From contig NC_034411.1 in the NCBI RefSeq assembly GCF_002078875.1, positions 4,305,297-4,369,296 of the forward strand: DNA of 64,000 bases, in the 5' to 3' direction. Below, piece by piece: positions 1-27,100 of this stretch. The notes beneath the pieces are model-generated. The model was not told the DNA's origin and did not search any database. It worked only from the letters and a program-made list of their open reading frames with translations. A program made the position numbers and the translations under genes. Numbering within the stretch: position 1 is the first letter of the stretch; each line of letters starts with the position of its first letter. This DNA is from Numida meleagris. Lineage: Eukaryota; Chordata; Aves; Galliformes; Numididae.

Positions 1-16077
<16,077 letters not shown>

Positions 16078-18652
16078 CGGGCTCAGAAGCTGGCCCAGGA
16101 AGCTCTGTCCCATCCCTTTCCCCCAGGGGTCACAGAAATGCACTTGGTTCTCATGTATAATAAGGAATGAACATGGTGAGCTGTGCCTGTCCTCCACTCC
16201 ATCCACATCCCTGCAGGATAGATTTGTTTTTATGTTGTACCTTGTATCTCACCACTGCCATATTCTGCTTCTCCTTCTGCACACGCAGCGTGCGTGTGTG
16301 AAGGGAACCTGTCTCCCCTGCAGGTCCAGGCGGGGGTTGCTTCGTTTCCAGCCGCTGCCTGGTTTTCGCTCTGCCTGGGAGCCTTGCAGGGCAGGCAGGT
16401 GCTTCCTGTAGCTCTGCTAGAAGGTGGGCTGAAGGGAGCTGCTCTGGGCTCTCTGTAAGCAGTAGAGAGAACCGAGCACCTCCGCAGCTCACCTGTGAGG
16501 GGCGGCTGAGCTGGGCAGCGGCACAGTGCAGTTGACTTCTCAGGCTTCAGCAACAGCTTGGGCTGCCCGGTTCAGCCCAGTCTGAGCCAGGTGTGTTGGC
16601 TGGGGACCGCCCCGCGTGGCTCAGCGTGCCGCAGCCATCCCCAGCTGCTGCCTCCGCTGTGCCTGCCCCGGTGCTGCTTGCGCTGACCAGAGGCTGAGCG
16701 CGTGGTGGGAATGGCTGGCAGAGTATGGGGGGGCTCTGCCAGCTCCCCGCCCCACCTCGGGGTGCAGCTCCGTGGTGGGAGGGCTCGCGTACAGCAGGAG
16801 ACGTTTGCTTCCACCTTTCTTTTGCCTCAAGCCACCCGTTCTGTTCCCCTGTTGGTGGAGTGGGGGTTCAGTGCTTCACCACCCCCAGTGTAGCTGGGTG
16901 CAAGCGCTACATCCTATTGCTTCCCTCCTTTTAGAGCATCCTTAGGAGCTCTCCTGTGGGAAAGTAAATTCCTTCGGCTCTTTGTGTTGGTCCTCGCTAA
17001 GTCGTCTCCATTCCAATGTCTTGGGTAATTGTGGGCCCAGAGTTAACTTCTGCTTTGTAGCAGGTGTCAGCCACTGACTTCTGCTTTCTTCCTCCTCCTC
17101 CTGCTCAATTAAAATACTCCCGCAGCTTTCCCTCTGTTGTTCCCATCCTTAGCTCTGCAGTGGCTGGGGTTTCTAGGAAGCTTGTGCTGCTAAAGTCATT
17201 TCTGCAAATTAGCGGAAGCAATGGATACACGTTACGGGGCCAGGCCGAGTTTGTGCGTGTTCAGTTGTCTCCTCTTTATGACCGGTGGCGAGATGCCGCC
17301 ATCGAATTGCTTCTGTAGGTGCCCCGAGCAGTTTGCCTCACCTCTTCCTTCAGCACCTGCCGTGGCCTGAGGCCCTTGTTAGCCGCGTGGTGCATCAGGG
17401 AAGTGCTGTGCTGTGCTCATTTAGCATTTAGAGCGCACTCGATAGCCCAGGGGCTTGTGCAGCGCTTGGGTGCTACTGCGATGCAGCTCTCGGAGCTCTG
17501 TCTCCTGCCTTCTTGTGGTGCAGATTCAGTCCCAGGCCAAGGTGATAAGTAAGGGAGTGGTCTTTGCTTCTTACCGCTGCGCTTGCTTGCTTGACACATA
17601 AGCTTGAGTGGGATAGCAGTAGTGCAGGGAGCTTACGGAGCCGGTGCTGGTCGGACCCTGCTTTGCAGCATCCATAGGTCATTGCAGAAGGTCCTGGTGT
17701 ATCTGCTCTTTGTCCCCACCAGCAGACCCCTTCCAGGTTGGAGCTGGCGTGCGGCGCATCTCTTTTCCTCCCACCCAAACCGAGCTGTTCTCTCCCTGTG
17801 TATCCAGTGCCCCCTGCTCTGTTCAGCTCCCTTTAGGCATGCCACCATCTCTTGGGAGCAGCTGCCAAGCTGAAGTAGGGGAGGGATCACCCAAACCATG
17901 CAGGACCCCGCCTCCCCTGGCTCCGCGCGCCGGGCCAGTTCATCAGGAGACTTACCAAACACCTCAGGGAGGTTATTGCTTATTTTGAACATTACTCTGA
18001 GCTCACGGTCAGCTGCCAGTCAATTACCTCACGTGAGCCTGGCACAGCACGTAGACACGCGCCGGGCTGGAGGCGGACGGGAGCCACGGGTGCCGGGGTT
18101 GCGGCATAGCTGAGGGTTGCTACCTGCAGCAGGGCTGGGGCTGAGGGCACGCTCCTTCCTCGTACTGGGGCCGGAGGAGCACGGCCGAGAGCGGGCTGCG
18201 CGCAGGGGCAGGGCTGTGGTGCACGGTGGCTACGTGCTGCGCGGCTTCCACGTTCTCATAGCTTTGTGTGTCTTGTTCTGGGTCAGGGACCTCACGCTCG
18301 GTACCTTCGCATCGCCTTTAGTTTCCCGCCTCCTCATTCCAGTCCTGGACTTTGAAGAAGGGGACCACGTGAGATGGGGGGAGCACGCCCGTGCTCTCTG
18401 CCCCGCGCGCTGCTCACGCGCAGGCCTGCGTCTGCCACACTACAGCTGCCCCTCGCTCCACACCCGGTCGGTAGCGTTAATGCTCATCTCTGCCTTTGCC
18501 TTTCCCCACATCAGCCAAATGGACAGAACTGGAGCTGCCTCTTCCACATCGTGTGGTCCCTCCTCGGAGGGAAGGAGCAAAACTAACTACTGCGTTCACC
18601 CCCTGGACACAAGTATTAAGCTGCTTACAGTTCATATGTACATATGGTGTAC

Positions 18653-18658
18653 TTTATT
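18653..18658 (-). promoter_or_regulatory. poly(A) signal of MEA1 (minus strand)
   Basis: TTTATT on the plus strand reads AATAAA on the minus strand, 355 bases beyond the MEA1 stop. It lies upstream of the PPP2R5D signal in plus coordinates, so the two 3' ends would overlap by roughly 100 bp. Confidence 0.6.
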
Positions 18659-18726
18659 TTCAGTAGAGCATTACATAGTATGAAAGTGTTGGATTTTGTA
18701 CAGATGTCCCTGTATGTACAGTACTA

Positions 18727-18732
18727 AATAAA
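18727..18732 (+). promoter_or_regulatory. poly(A) signal AATAAA of PPP2R5D
   Basis: Canonical AATAAA in an AU-rich patch at the end of the long 3'UTR, within CTAAATAAAACTG. It lies between the two convergent genes PPP2R5D and MEA1. Confidence 0.7.
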
Positions 18733-19012
18733 ACTGATCTCTTGGAAAGACACGTTGGGCTGGAGCTGTGGTGGCAGACATGCACTGCACGGGGAGGGCT
18801 CGAACCCTCCCTCCCCACGCGCACGGGTTCGGGAACCGGTTCCTGCCTCCTGCGAGGGCAGGATGCCAGCAGCAGGGCAACACGGCCACAAGTGGGGAAG
18901 AGACGAAGGGAGGTCGGACCGCGTCGACGGGCGGAACGGGGACGCGGGCGCCGGTGAGTCCCGTCGCCGAGCGGCAGGACGGGGCCGGGGGCCGCGGAGC
19001 CGGGCTCGGCCA

Positions 19013-19705
19013 TCACTTCCACTCGGGCCGGGAGCCGCCCGCGCCGTGCCGGGCCTGCAGCGCGCGCTGCACCACCGCCTGCCACTGCTCGTCCGAGATC
19101 TGGCTGGCCCAGGCGGGGATGCCCAGCGTGGGCAGCTTCACGCCCGCCATCGTCCTCTTCACCAGCTCCACGTGCTCTGCGGACGGAACGCCGTGAGCGA
19201 GGCGGGCCGGCGCGGAGCCGCGAAGCCCGCGAGGAGCCGCCGTTACCTGGGTCCATAGGGATGGAGCTGCGGCTGCTCTGCGCCGCCGCGCCTTCCTCCT
19301 CCTCCTCCTCCTCGCTGTCCGCGGGCGGCTCGGGCAGGTGCAGCCTCAGCATCTGCGGCGAAAGGGAACGGCGAGGGTCTGGGCCGCGCTCCCTCCGCCG
19401 CCGGCACCCCCCGCCCCGCGCCGTCCCACGCCGCCCGCTACCTGCAGCCGTTCCTGGAGGCCGGGGCCCGGCTCGGCGCCGCCCGCGGGAGGGCCCGGCT
19501 CGGCGAGGCCCTGCTCCGGCTCCTGGCTCAGCGGCTGGTACAGGTACCCGCCGGCCCCCTCCTCCTCCTCCTCTTCCTCCTCTTCCCCCTCCTCCTCCTC
19601 ATCCTCCTCGTCGCCGCTCCATCCCGCCGCGCCCTCGGGGGCCTCCGGCGGCCCCGGCTCCTCGGGACACACCCGCTCCGGCCCCATCCTCCGCGCCACC
19701 GCCAT
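19013..19705 (-). CDS. MEA1: MEA1, male-enhanced antigen 1
   Basis: Small acidic protein of unclear biochemical function, conserved in vertebrates. Three coding exons on the minus strand: 19705-19442 (start), 19352-19247 and 19176-19013 (TGA), totalling 534 nt and 177 residues; the human protein is similar in size. The start was chosen so that MGPERV lies near the N-terminus as in mammals; an in-frame ATG at 19747 is also possible. The middle contains a long Glu/Asp run followed by [14 protein letters not shown]. The C-terminal half carries the family signature [20 protein letters not shown] and [13 protein letters not shown]. It is tail-to-tail with PPP2R5D and head-to-head with KLHDC3, the same arrangement as at human 6p21.1. 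Confidence 0.95.
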
Positions 19706-19802
19706 GCACCGGGCGCGGCCCCGCGCCACCCGGAAGCCGCCGGGCACTGTGGGTGCTGTAGTCCCGCGGCGGACGCCGCCCTCTCGAGAGGCCCCCGCCC
19801 GC

Positions 19803-20392
19803 NNNNNNNNNNNNNNNNNNNNNNNNNNNNNNNNNNNNNNNNNNNNNNNNNNNNNNNNNNNNNNNNNNNNNNNNNNNNNNNNNNNNNNNNNNNNNNNNNN
19901 NNNNNNNNNNNNNNNNNNNNNNNNNNNNNNNNNNNNNNNNNNNNNNNNNNNNNNNNNNNNNNNNNNNNNNNNNNNNNNNNNNNNNNNNNNNNNNNNNNNN
20001 NNNNNNNNNNNNNNNNNNNNNNNNNNNNNNNNNNNNNNNNNNNNNNNNNNNNNNNNNNNNNNNNNNNNNNNNNNNNNNNNNNNNNNNNNNNNNNNNNNNN
20101 NNNNNNNNNNNNNNNNNNNNNNNNNNNNNNNNNNNNNNNNNNNNNNNNNNNNNNNNNNNNNNNNNNNNNNNNNNNNNNNNNNNNNNNNNNNNNNNNNNNN
20201 NNNNNNNNNNNNNNNNNNNNNNNNNNNNNNNNNNNNNNNNNNNNNNNNNNNNNNNNNNNNNNNNNNNNNNNNNNNNNNNNNNNNNNNNNNNNNNNNNNNN
20301 NNNNNNNNNNNNNNNNNNNNNNNNNNNNNNNNNNNNNNNNNNNNNNNNNNNNNNNNNNNNNNNNNNNNNNNNNNNNNNNNNNNNNNNNNNNN
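19803..20392. other. Assembly gap (590 N)
   Basis: Run of undetermined bases just upstream of the MEA1 start. It sits in an extremely GC-rich stretch and probably hides the shared MEA1/KLHDC3 CpG-island promoter and a KLHDC3 leader exon. Any reading frame crossing it is meaningless. Confidence 0.99.
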
Positions 20393-22504
20393 CGGAGCGA
20401 GCTCCCGCCGGGCGCTGCGTTGCCTCCGCAGCGAGCTGCGCTGAGCCCCGTGGCCGCGCGAGCACGGCCTCCTTCAGCGCTGCTGAAATTACCCTGCGAG
20501 CTGCTGAATGTGCAGGCTTGCAGTTTGACCCCGCCGTAACGTACACGGTCAAAGCTCGTGGTAAATGTCAAGCCCGAGCGAGGAAAGAGGGCTGCGCTCA
20601 CGCTATCGCTGACAGTACGTTGGGTATCCCTGAAATAGAACGATGTATATGGGCTGTGCGAGCCGCCTGCGCTATTTTAAGTGTTACTAAACCTCACGGC
20701 CGCATCTTTTGGGAGCCGGGAGCGAGGCAGCCGCACGGTAGGGATCCGTCTGCTCTCCGGGGCGGTGGTAACGGGGCAGGCGCCGCTGCGTGCGGGGTGG
20801 CAAAGGCCGGGAAGGTCAGGGAATGGCTGAGCCGGGCGGGGGGGCGGCTGGGACCGCTGCGGGTCGGGGTGCGGAGGGGAAGCCGGGCAGCGCGACTAGC
20901 TCTGCACAGAGCAGTGCCTCTGAGGCTGAGGTCTAGCTGCTGTCCTGGCTGCTGGCAGCTTTCTGTCCCGAGCAGAACGCTTTCATCGTTAACCGCTGGG
21001 CTTGCGAGTAAGCGAATAAAGCCGCTGAAAGATCCGGTTGTGAAAACCGTGGCTGTTGTTTTCTGTCCGCCCCTCCGCTGCTTCAAATCGCCGCACCAGA
21101 TTTGGAAGGTGTGCTAGGGGAAAACGAGCGGATTGTTTTCTGGTGATCTCAGGCGCCGATGTTCTGTGCTGAAGGGCTGCTGTGAGGCACGCGCTGGGGC
21201 AGCTGGAGCTGTTCCGGGCTGGCTGCGTCTCTTCACAGGACGGCACCGTGAGGTCCGGGTGCGTTCTCTGGGAGCGCCGCACTCGAAGAACACAGGGCAG
21301 CTCAATGCCCCGCGCTGCCGCCCCGCTGACAGCGAGCGGAGGAGGTGTTGAAGGACGTCCGCGGCTGTTCCTCTGCCAGCAGACTTGCCATCTTCCACTT
21401 GTGCTCGGCTGTTCCCCCCGGTGCGGCGTCGCGGCGGACGGCGTCGATGGAGCCGCTGTGTGGTTGTGTGCGGCTGTGGGTGCACCGCTTCCTTGGAAGC
21501 ACAGCTGGGCCTGTGACGCTGTGCGTGGCAGGTGCAGGGCTACAGGCGCTCTGCAGGGAACCTGGACGGCGCCTACTGCTTCTGCGATCGAAGAGGTTCA
21601 CGCTGAACCTTTCGGCGGTGTGAAATCGCACCCTTCGATCTGCCCCGAGCATCAGCTGTTCTGTTCTGTCAGTTTGCCGTGCCAGGTTTGCCCAGTCCAC
21701 GATGCGCTGCCTCCCGCAGCGTGCGCCCACCTGGCTCTACCGTATCTGTACTTCCGTGCTTTATAGCTGAGATTCCTGCTGCCCAAAGTGGGAGATCACA
21801 AATGTGTTTTGTGTCGCTTTGTGCCACACGGCCGATGGGGCCACTGGGATCACAGCTTTTGGTGTTCCTCTCCCTCCCTGGCTGCGCCCTCTGCAATCTT
21901 TATGCTGAAGAACTCTAAGAACTGTCCGAAGTCAGATGTGTTAGTTCCTTCTGCTAAGTAGTCCTCATAGAATAGAGGCCCTCAGGATTGCTTCGCTCTC
22001 CCCACGTAAAGCCAACGCGTGTCAGCCTGGTCTGATGAACAGCAGCAAGAAGCGAGATGAGTTACGCATCTGTTTGCTTGGAAAGGACGTCCGTGTCCAG
22101 GGCAAAGGTGATGTTTCTAAAGCACAGCCGTGAACTTGGGTGCTGTCACCCAGTGCCGCCCCTGGGTGTGTGTGAGTTGGAGGCTCTGTTGTTAGGGATG
22201 AGCTCTCGAAAGACTTTTCCTGGTAGGTTCGGCCTTGAGTAATTGTAATTGTAGGAAGTAACATTGCAACAGCGTTTGCTGCAGAGTAAACATCGCTTCC
22301 CGCAGCCTAAGCAGGGCTGTGGGCCGCCGCCGCGCGGGGCCAGGTGACTCCTTGGGATGTGTCACTGCTGCTTCCTGTGTTCCCATGCCTGAGCTTGACC
22401 ATGAAGCCGCTCCTGGTAGCGCCGGCCCAGTGGCCTGCTCTGCGGGGAGGTTTCCTCGGCAAGCATCTCCAGCTTGCTCCGAGGGGAAGAAGAATTTCCC
22501 TGAT

Positions 22505-22605
22505 CTTTCCAGCATAAAAGCGATGGTTGGACCTGTGTGGGGCCAGGAGTTGGAGCTGGTGTTCCTAATGGGGCCCTTCCAGCTCGGGACGTTCTATAAG
22601 AAGTG
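22505..22605 (+). mobile_element. CR1 LINE, short 3' end remnant
   Basis: Short match to the CR1 tail (GTTGGAGCTGGTGTTCCTAA, CCCTTCCAGCTCGGGACGTT). Old and diverged. Confidence 0.5.
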
Positions 22606-23480
22606 AAGTGCTTCATAAAATCGTGCCCGTCTGCCCCGGGAGGAGCACTGTCAATGCTGGCGCTGCTGGTGAAGTCTGCTCCAACTTCAGGAGCCTCCTC
22701 CAGCATCGCTGAGCCGAGGAGTGGTTTTGAGGAAAATAAACTCGCGTTGGTTGGGATTTTCAGCGATAGCCAAGGACCGGTTATGGGTGTTCCTTCAGAA
22801 TCTCTTAAAAAAGGTGACTTTGGTGGTCTCCATGGAAACTCTTCTATTCTGCAGCTTTGTGGAGGACTTGTAGGAGAGCTGCTGCCTGGCTTTGAGGAAC
22901 AAAAAGTCATCACAAGGTCTGCCTGGCTCCTTCCCCAGCTCTGAGGAGCCGGAGATAAGGCAGCAGTATGGTGCTGGGCCCTAAGGGCACTGGGGCTGTG
23001 AGCCGGGGGCTGCTTGGCTCCACACCACACGGCTGCCTCGGGAGGAGCGCTCCCCTCGTGCTAACTTACTGCCTTCCAAAAAAAAAAAAAGGGCTGAGAA
23101 AAATGTGTGGGGATTTTAGTCATCGTTCTGAGGCGCCTGCACATTTCTTCGCCTTCTGCAGATGCTAAAACTGAGTGTGGGGGGGAGCGCGCTAAGTCTT
23201 CTGAGAAGCGGAAGCCAAGCAATTAAAAAGGGATTTTCTTGGGGCTGTCTGAAACACTGACACGTTCTCCTCTAATGGCTGTTTTTCAGCGGAGGACAGG
23301 CCGCTAACCAGTTTGACGGAGCTGCTTTCTCCCAAGTGCCTGGGCAGGACCGTGCTCCGGATCCTTAGGTCCCGAGGAGAACCTGTGCGGAAACCCAGCC
23401 CGGTGACTGCCCCGAGAGCCGCCCCGAGCCGCCTGTTTGCAGCGTGAGTTAGTGTGTTACCAAATGTGCAGAGCGACGTA

Positions 23481-23492
23481 TGGGGGGGGGGG
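23481..23492 (+). repeat. Poly-G tract
   Basis: Run of about 12 G in the KLHDC3 upstream region. Confidence 0.8.
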
Positions 23493-24152
23493 GAAGGGGC
23501 TTATCCTGATGCTGAGCGATCAGCGTGTGTGAGTGCTGCTGCTGCAGGTCACCCTCCTGTCAGGGACTCTGTTGCGTTGGGAGGGAGGTGTTCTTTTGGG
23601 GGTTTTTGGATTGGTTGTCATTCTCGTGGTGTTTTTTTTTTTGCTTTTTTCCCTCCTCTGGTGTTTCTCACCACGGATCCGAAGACCCACACTCTTCCCC
23701 CGGCTCTGTTCTTTTCACCTTCATAGCTGGCTCTCGCTGCGTGCATTCGTTCATGCAGACAAATTGTTCTGGCACGTACATCATGTGTACATGACTGGGG
23801 CACGGCCGGCACACAGCGCTCGCTGCCTTTGCTTGGCTTGTGCTGCCTGTGCAGCCGCCCCGAGCTTTCCGTGCTTGCTGTCCTCGCTTTGCTTGGGTTA
23901 CAGTACCTGCACTCTGTCTCCTTTCCAAGGAGAGAGCAAGGCTGCCTTGAGCTGGAAGGCAGATGAGTGAGGGCACAGCAATGTGACCTTCATCGCTGGC
24001 ATTCAAGGAAGGCGGGAAGACCCGCGAGATGGACGGTGTTATTTTAGCATGATGCCTTTGTTACAGAGCCAGCTGACGTCTGTCCAGCGTGGCCTGGGAA
24101 GCATGAGGCCGTGGCGCTGGGAGCCCTGAGGAGCGCCGAGCTCGCAGGAGGA

Positions 24153-27100
24153 ATGTTACGGTGGGCGGTGCACCTGGAAGGCGGGCCGCGCAGGGTGAAC
24201 CACGCGGCCGTGGCCGTGGGGCACAAGGTGTACTCCTTCGGAGGGTATTGCTCTGGAGAAGACTATGAGACGCTGCGGCAGATCGACGTCCACGTTTTTA
24301 ATGCAGGTAAATGTGGCGTGTAAAGGAGCGGCGTGCTCAGCTATCGGTTCGCTTCCACGCTGCTGCTGGACACGTCCTGCTCTGTTACGCGCCGTCTGAC
24401 TGCGGCTCGGTGGAGGCCTTCTGTTCTGGCCACAGCCAGCTGGGAGGTGTCATGCAGGTTTGTGGCGTGCTAAGCAAAGCGACCAGAGTCCATCTTGCCA
24501 AAGAGCCAGTACGTGTCAGGGGGCTGATTTGAGCCATGGCGGTGCTGGGAGAGGCTGCATTCCTTGATCCAGCCTTCTTTGAACTGAGGAGAATACTGAG
24601 TCGGTCCGTGAAGTGCTCTCCTATAATTAGGCTGAAAAATTGCGGAGATGCTTGGATGAGTCCAGCTGGCAACCAAGGGCTGGTTGCTCTGCATGCTGCC
24701 CAGTCTGCAAACTCTCCTAATACGCAGACTAGTTTGCTGCAAGGTGCAAAGAATGCACTGCTCTAAATCTGGCTTTGGGGAAGGCAGCGGCTCGTGCAGT
24801 GGTGGATACAATGGTTGGTTACGTGAGGTTGTTGAGGTGATCCGCTCACGGTGCGGAGGGGAACATGGCTCAGGAACTCCTGAACAAAGACATTCATCTC
24901 TGGCCCAAGAGACCGGGCTCTTGTCATCAAGACAGTTGAACGTGGCATCAGAGCACTGTTCTGGTGGGGAAAACATCATTACCTTGCCCAAAGGAATGCT
25001 CTTGTGTTGCCCTCCCTGCTTACCGCTCCCAATTATTAAAGAGTCATGATGCTGCAGCCACTGTCTGGGCGGTGCCGCTGGCTTCCCAAGCCCTTGCTCA
25101 GTTGGTGCTATCAGGTTTCAGTGCCAAAGCTGAGATACCAGGTTTTAAATGATCTCTTTCAATGATATGAAGAGGAAGACCGTGTTTTAGGTACGGAACA
25201 TCCTGTTTAGCTTGAGTTTGGCGTTGGCTGTGTTTCCTCCCTGCCCTTCCTGCCTCAGAGGTGGACGCTCGCCCCTCGAGGTGCCTGATCCTTTCCCTGT
25301 GGTAAGGATGGCCACGTAATGCTTGCTGTGACTCCTGCACTGTCATTACGCCCTGTAATACATGTTGACTGCTCTGACTACTACTGAACGTGACATGCAG
25401 GCTCCAGGAAGGAGAGCCTGTAATCACAAGGCACTCCTGTTTGTGCCGCAAGCTCAGCAGGGAGGACTGAGGTGTGGATGGAGGCAAGGGACACACAGCT
25501 GTCTGCTCCCAAGTTTGGTTTTAGCTCTTTTGTCTTATTATTTTAATCACAACTACTGCTATTTCTACAAAGCTACTGTGTTGTTTTTCTTAGACTGTGC
25601 TTCCAAAGTCCCAGTGATGCCTTCTCACCTTGCCCTGCAGTGAATTATTCCTGTGTTGCCCATTCCTTCAGCTTTGAGCGTCTTCTCCAAAAACGTCACT
25701 AGCCTGAAGTAGCGTCTGCATTCGTTATCACCTTCCCCCTTCTTTTCTTTCCTGTTTTGGGAGAGTGTATGTGGTGGTTCTGTGTGTGGGGGTGGTGTTT
25801 GCTTGTGTGCTGTACCTTCCCTCGTGGTTCAGGATGAGCAAGAGTGGAAATTTCTTTGATGTGGCTAATGCAGAACCGAAGCTATTTCTGTCCAGATTCC
25901 TCCAGCCCTCTGTGCTTCCTGCAGTCTTGCCTGAACAGTGGACCCATGGAAAGCTGTGCTTCCATATTTCTTAGCCACCTACTATTCAGGGTCGGGCACA
26001 GCTCTGTCTTGCTTGCTAGACTGCTTCTGCACCTTATCGTGCAGGGGGAAAACAGAGCCGTCAGGCTTTCTGCTTTCATGAATGCTCACTTGCCCACGAT
26101 GGGTAGACTGGTGGGCGTGCACAGTGGGCTTAACACGGGCTCAAACTTATGCTTCCAGTGTCCCTGCGCTGGATCAAGCTGCCTCCAGTGTGGACAAACA
26201 GCCGAGACCAAGTGAGAGAGGTGCCCTACATGAGGTATGGGCACTCAGCAGTGCTCATCGACGACATCGTCTACATATGGGGAGGCCGCAACGACACGGA
26301 GGGAGCCTGCAACGTGCTCTATGCCTTTGATGTCAGTAAGTTCCACCTCCTTACTCATCCTCATCACAGCTGCTCTCGGTGAGACCTTTTCTCTGCCCCA
26401 CCGTGCTGCTCCCCACCTTGTTCTCCTGCCTCTGGTCTCTCTGCAAAGTGGTAGTGTAGAGCAAACAGGGTGGATGAGGAACTGGTGCTGCTGGATGATT
26501 CAGCGGGTCGGGAAGGGGAGCAGGGTGCCTAGTGCACCTGCACGCCTGACTCTCTGAAAGCTTTCGAGTAGAAATTACTGAACTTCTCTAACAGGCACAT
26601 GGTTTTCAATTGTTCTGTCAGCTTTGTGCACTCTCTCTGATAGTAGCTATAACTGTAGTGCTCTGTCTGATGTATTCTTTAGCTGTGGCTGAAGGTTGCA
26701 GCAAGAAGGGCTCTCGAGGATTGTCCTTGCTTTCCAGGGAGGTGGTTCTTTCTGAAAGCATGAAGCAGAGTGAGGAATAAAGTGCAGAAGAGGTCGAGGA
26801 CAGGATGGAGAAATAAGGGCAGACTTGAGCCAGATTAGATAAATCTGAAAGATAAACTCTTTGAGATTTCAAGTCATTTTCTTCATTGTGCTGTTGAAAC
26901 ACCTGTGAAGAACAGAAAAGGAAAGGAGGGGGCACATCTGGATTCTGGGGCAAGTCCATTTAAGTACTAACCACGAGCTGGGCTTGCAGCGATGAGCGCT
27001 TGGTGCTTGGTCATGAGTTCCCTTCATTGCCAGACGTCTTGAAGCCTGGAGCTGCTCTCTGGGCACAGGGTTTCCCCCCTTCCCCTGGCATATGCAGCTA

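Larger units (their letters stand above)
16078..18750 (+). other. PPP2R5D: PPP2R5D 3'UTR
   Basis: About 2.7 kb follow the PPP2R5D stop with no other gene visible. The only good plus-strand poly(A) signal is AATAAA at 18727-18732, preceded by several TGTA-type motifs, so I place the transcript end near 18750. The extent is inferred; no transcript evidence is available. A small hairpin (GGAGGG, loop CTCGAA, CCCTCC, 18793-18810) lies just beyond. Confidence 0.6.
20393..24152. other. Region upstream of KLHDC3, leader and first intron
   Basis: GC-rich just after the gap, grading to ordinary composition. I find no conserved protein here. An acceptor (TTTGTTACAG, AG at 24065-24066) just before the coding start suggests that the KLHDC3 leader is spliced from an upstream exon near or inside the gap. 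The interval contains a CR1-like tail near 22505-22600, an A tract near 23078 and a G tract near 23481. Confidence 0.5.

Noticed and set aside
18785..18815. GGAGGG-CTCGAA-CCCTCC hairpin, first taken as a tRNA T-arm
   Set aside because: No acceptor stem, D-arm or A/B boxes around it; just a short inverted repeat near convergent 3' ends.
19338..20601. Long frames running through the N gap
   Set aside because: Produced by undetermined bases; no real sequence supports them.
20518..21117. 199-codon plus frame after the gap
   Set aside because: No homology recognised and typical of random frames in GC-rich sequence.
22362..23030. 222-codon minus and 113-codon plus frames
   Set aside because: No recognisable domain, no splice context, next to a CR1 remnant.
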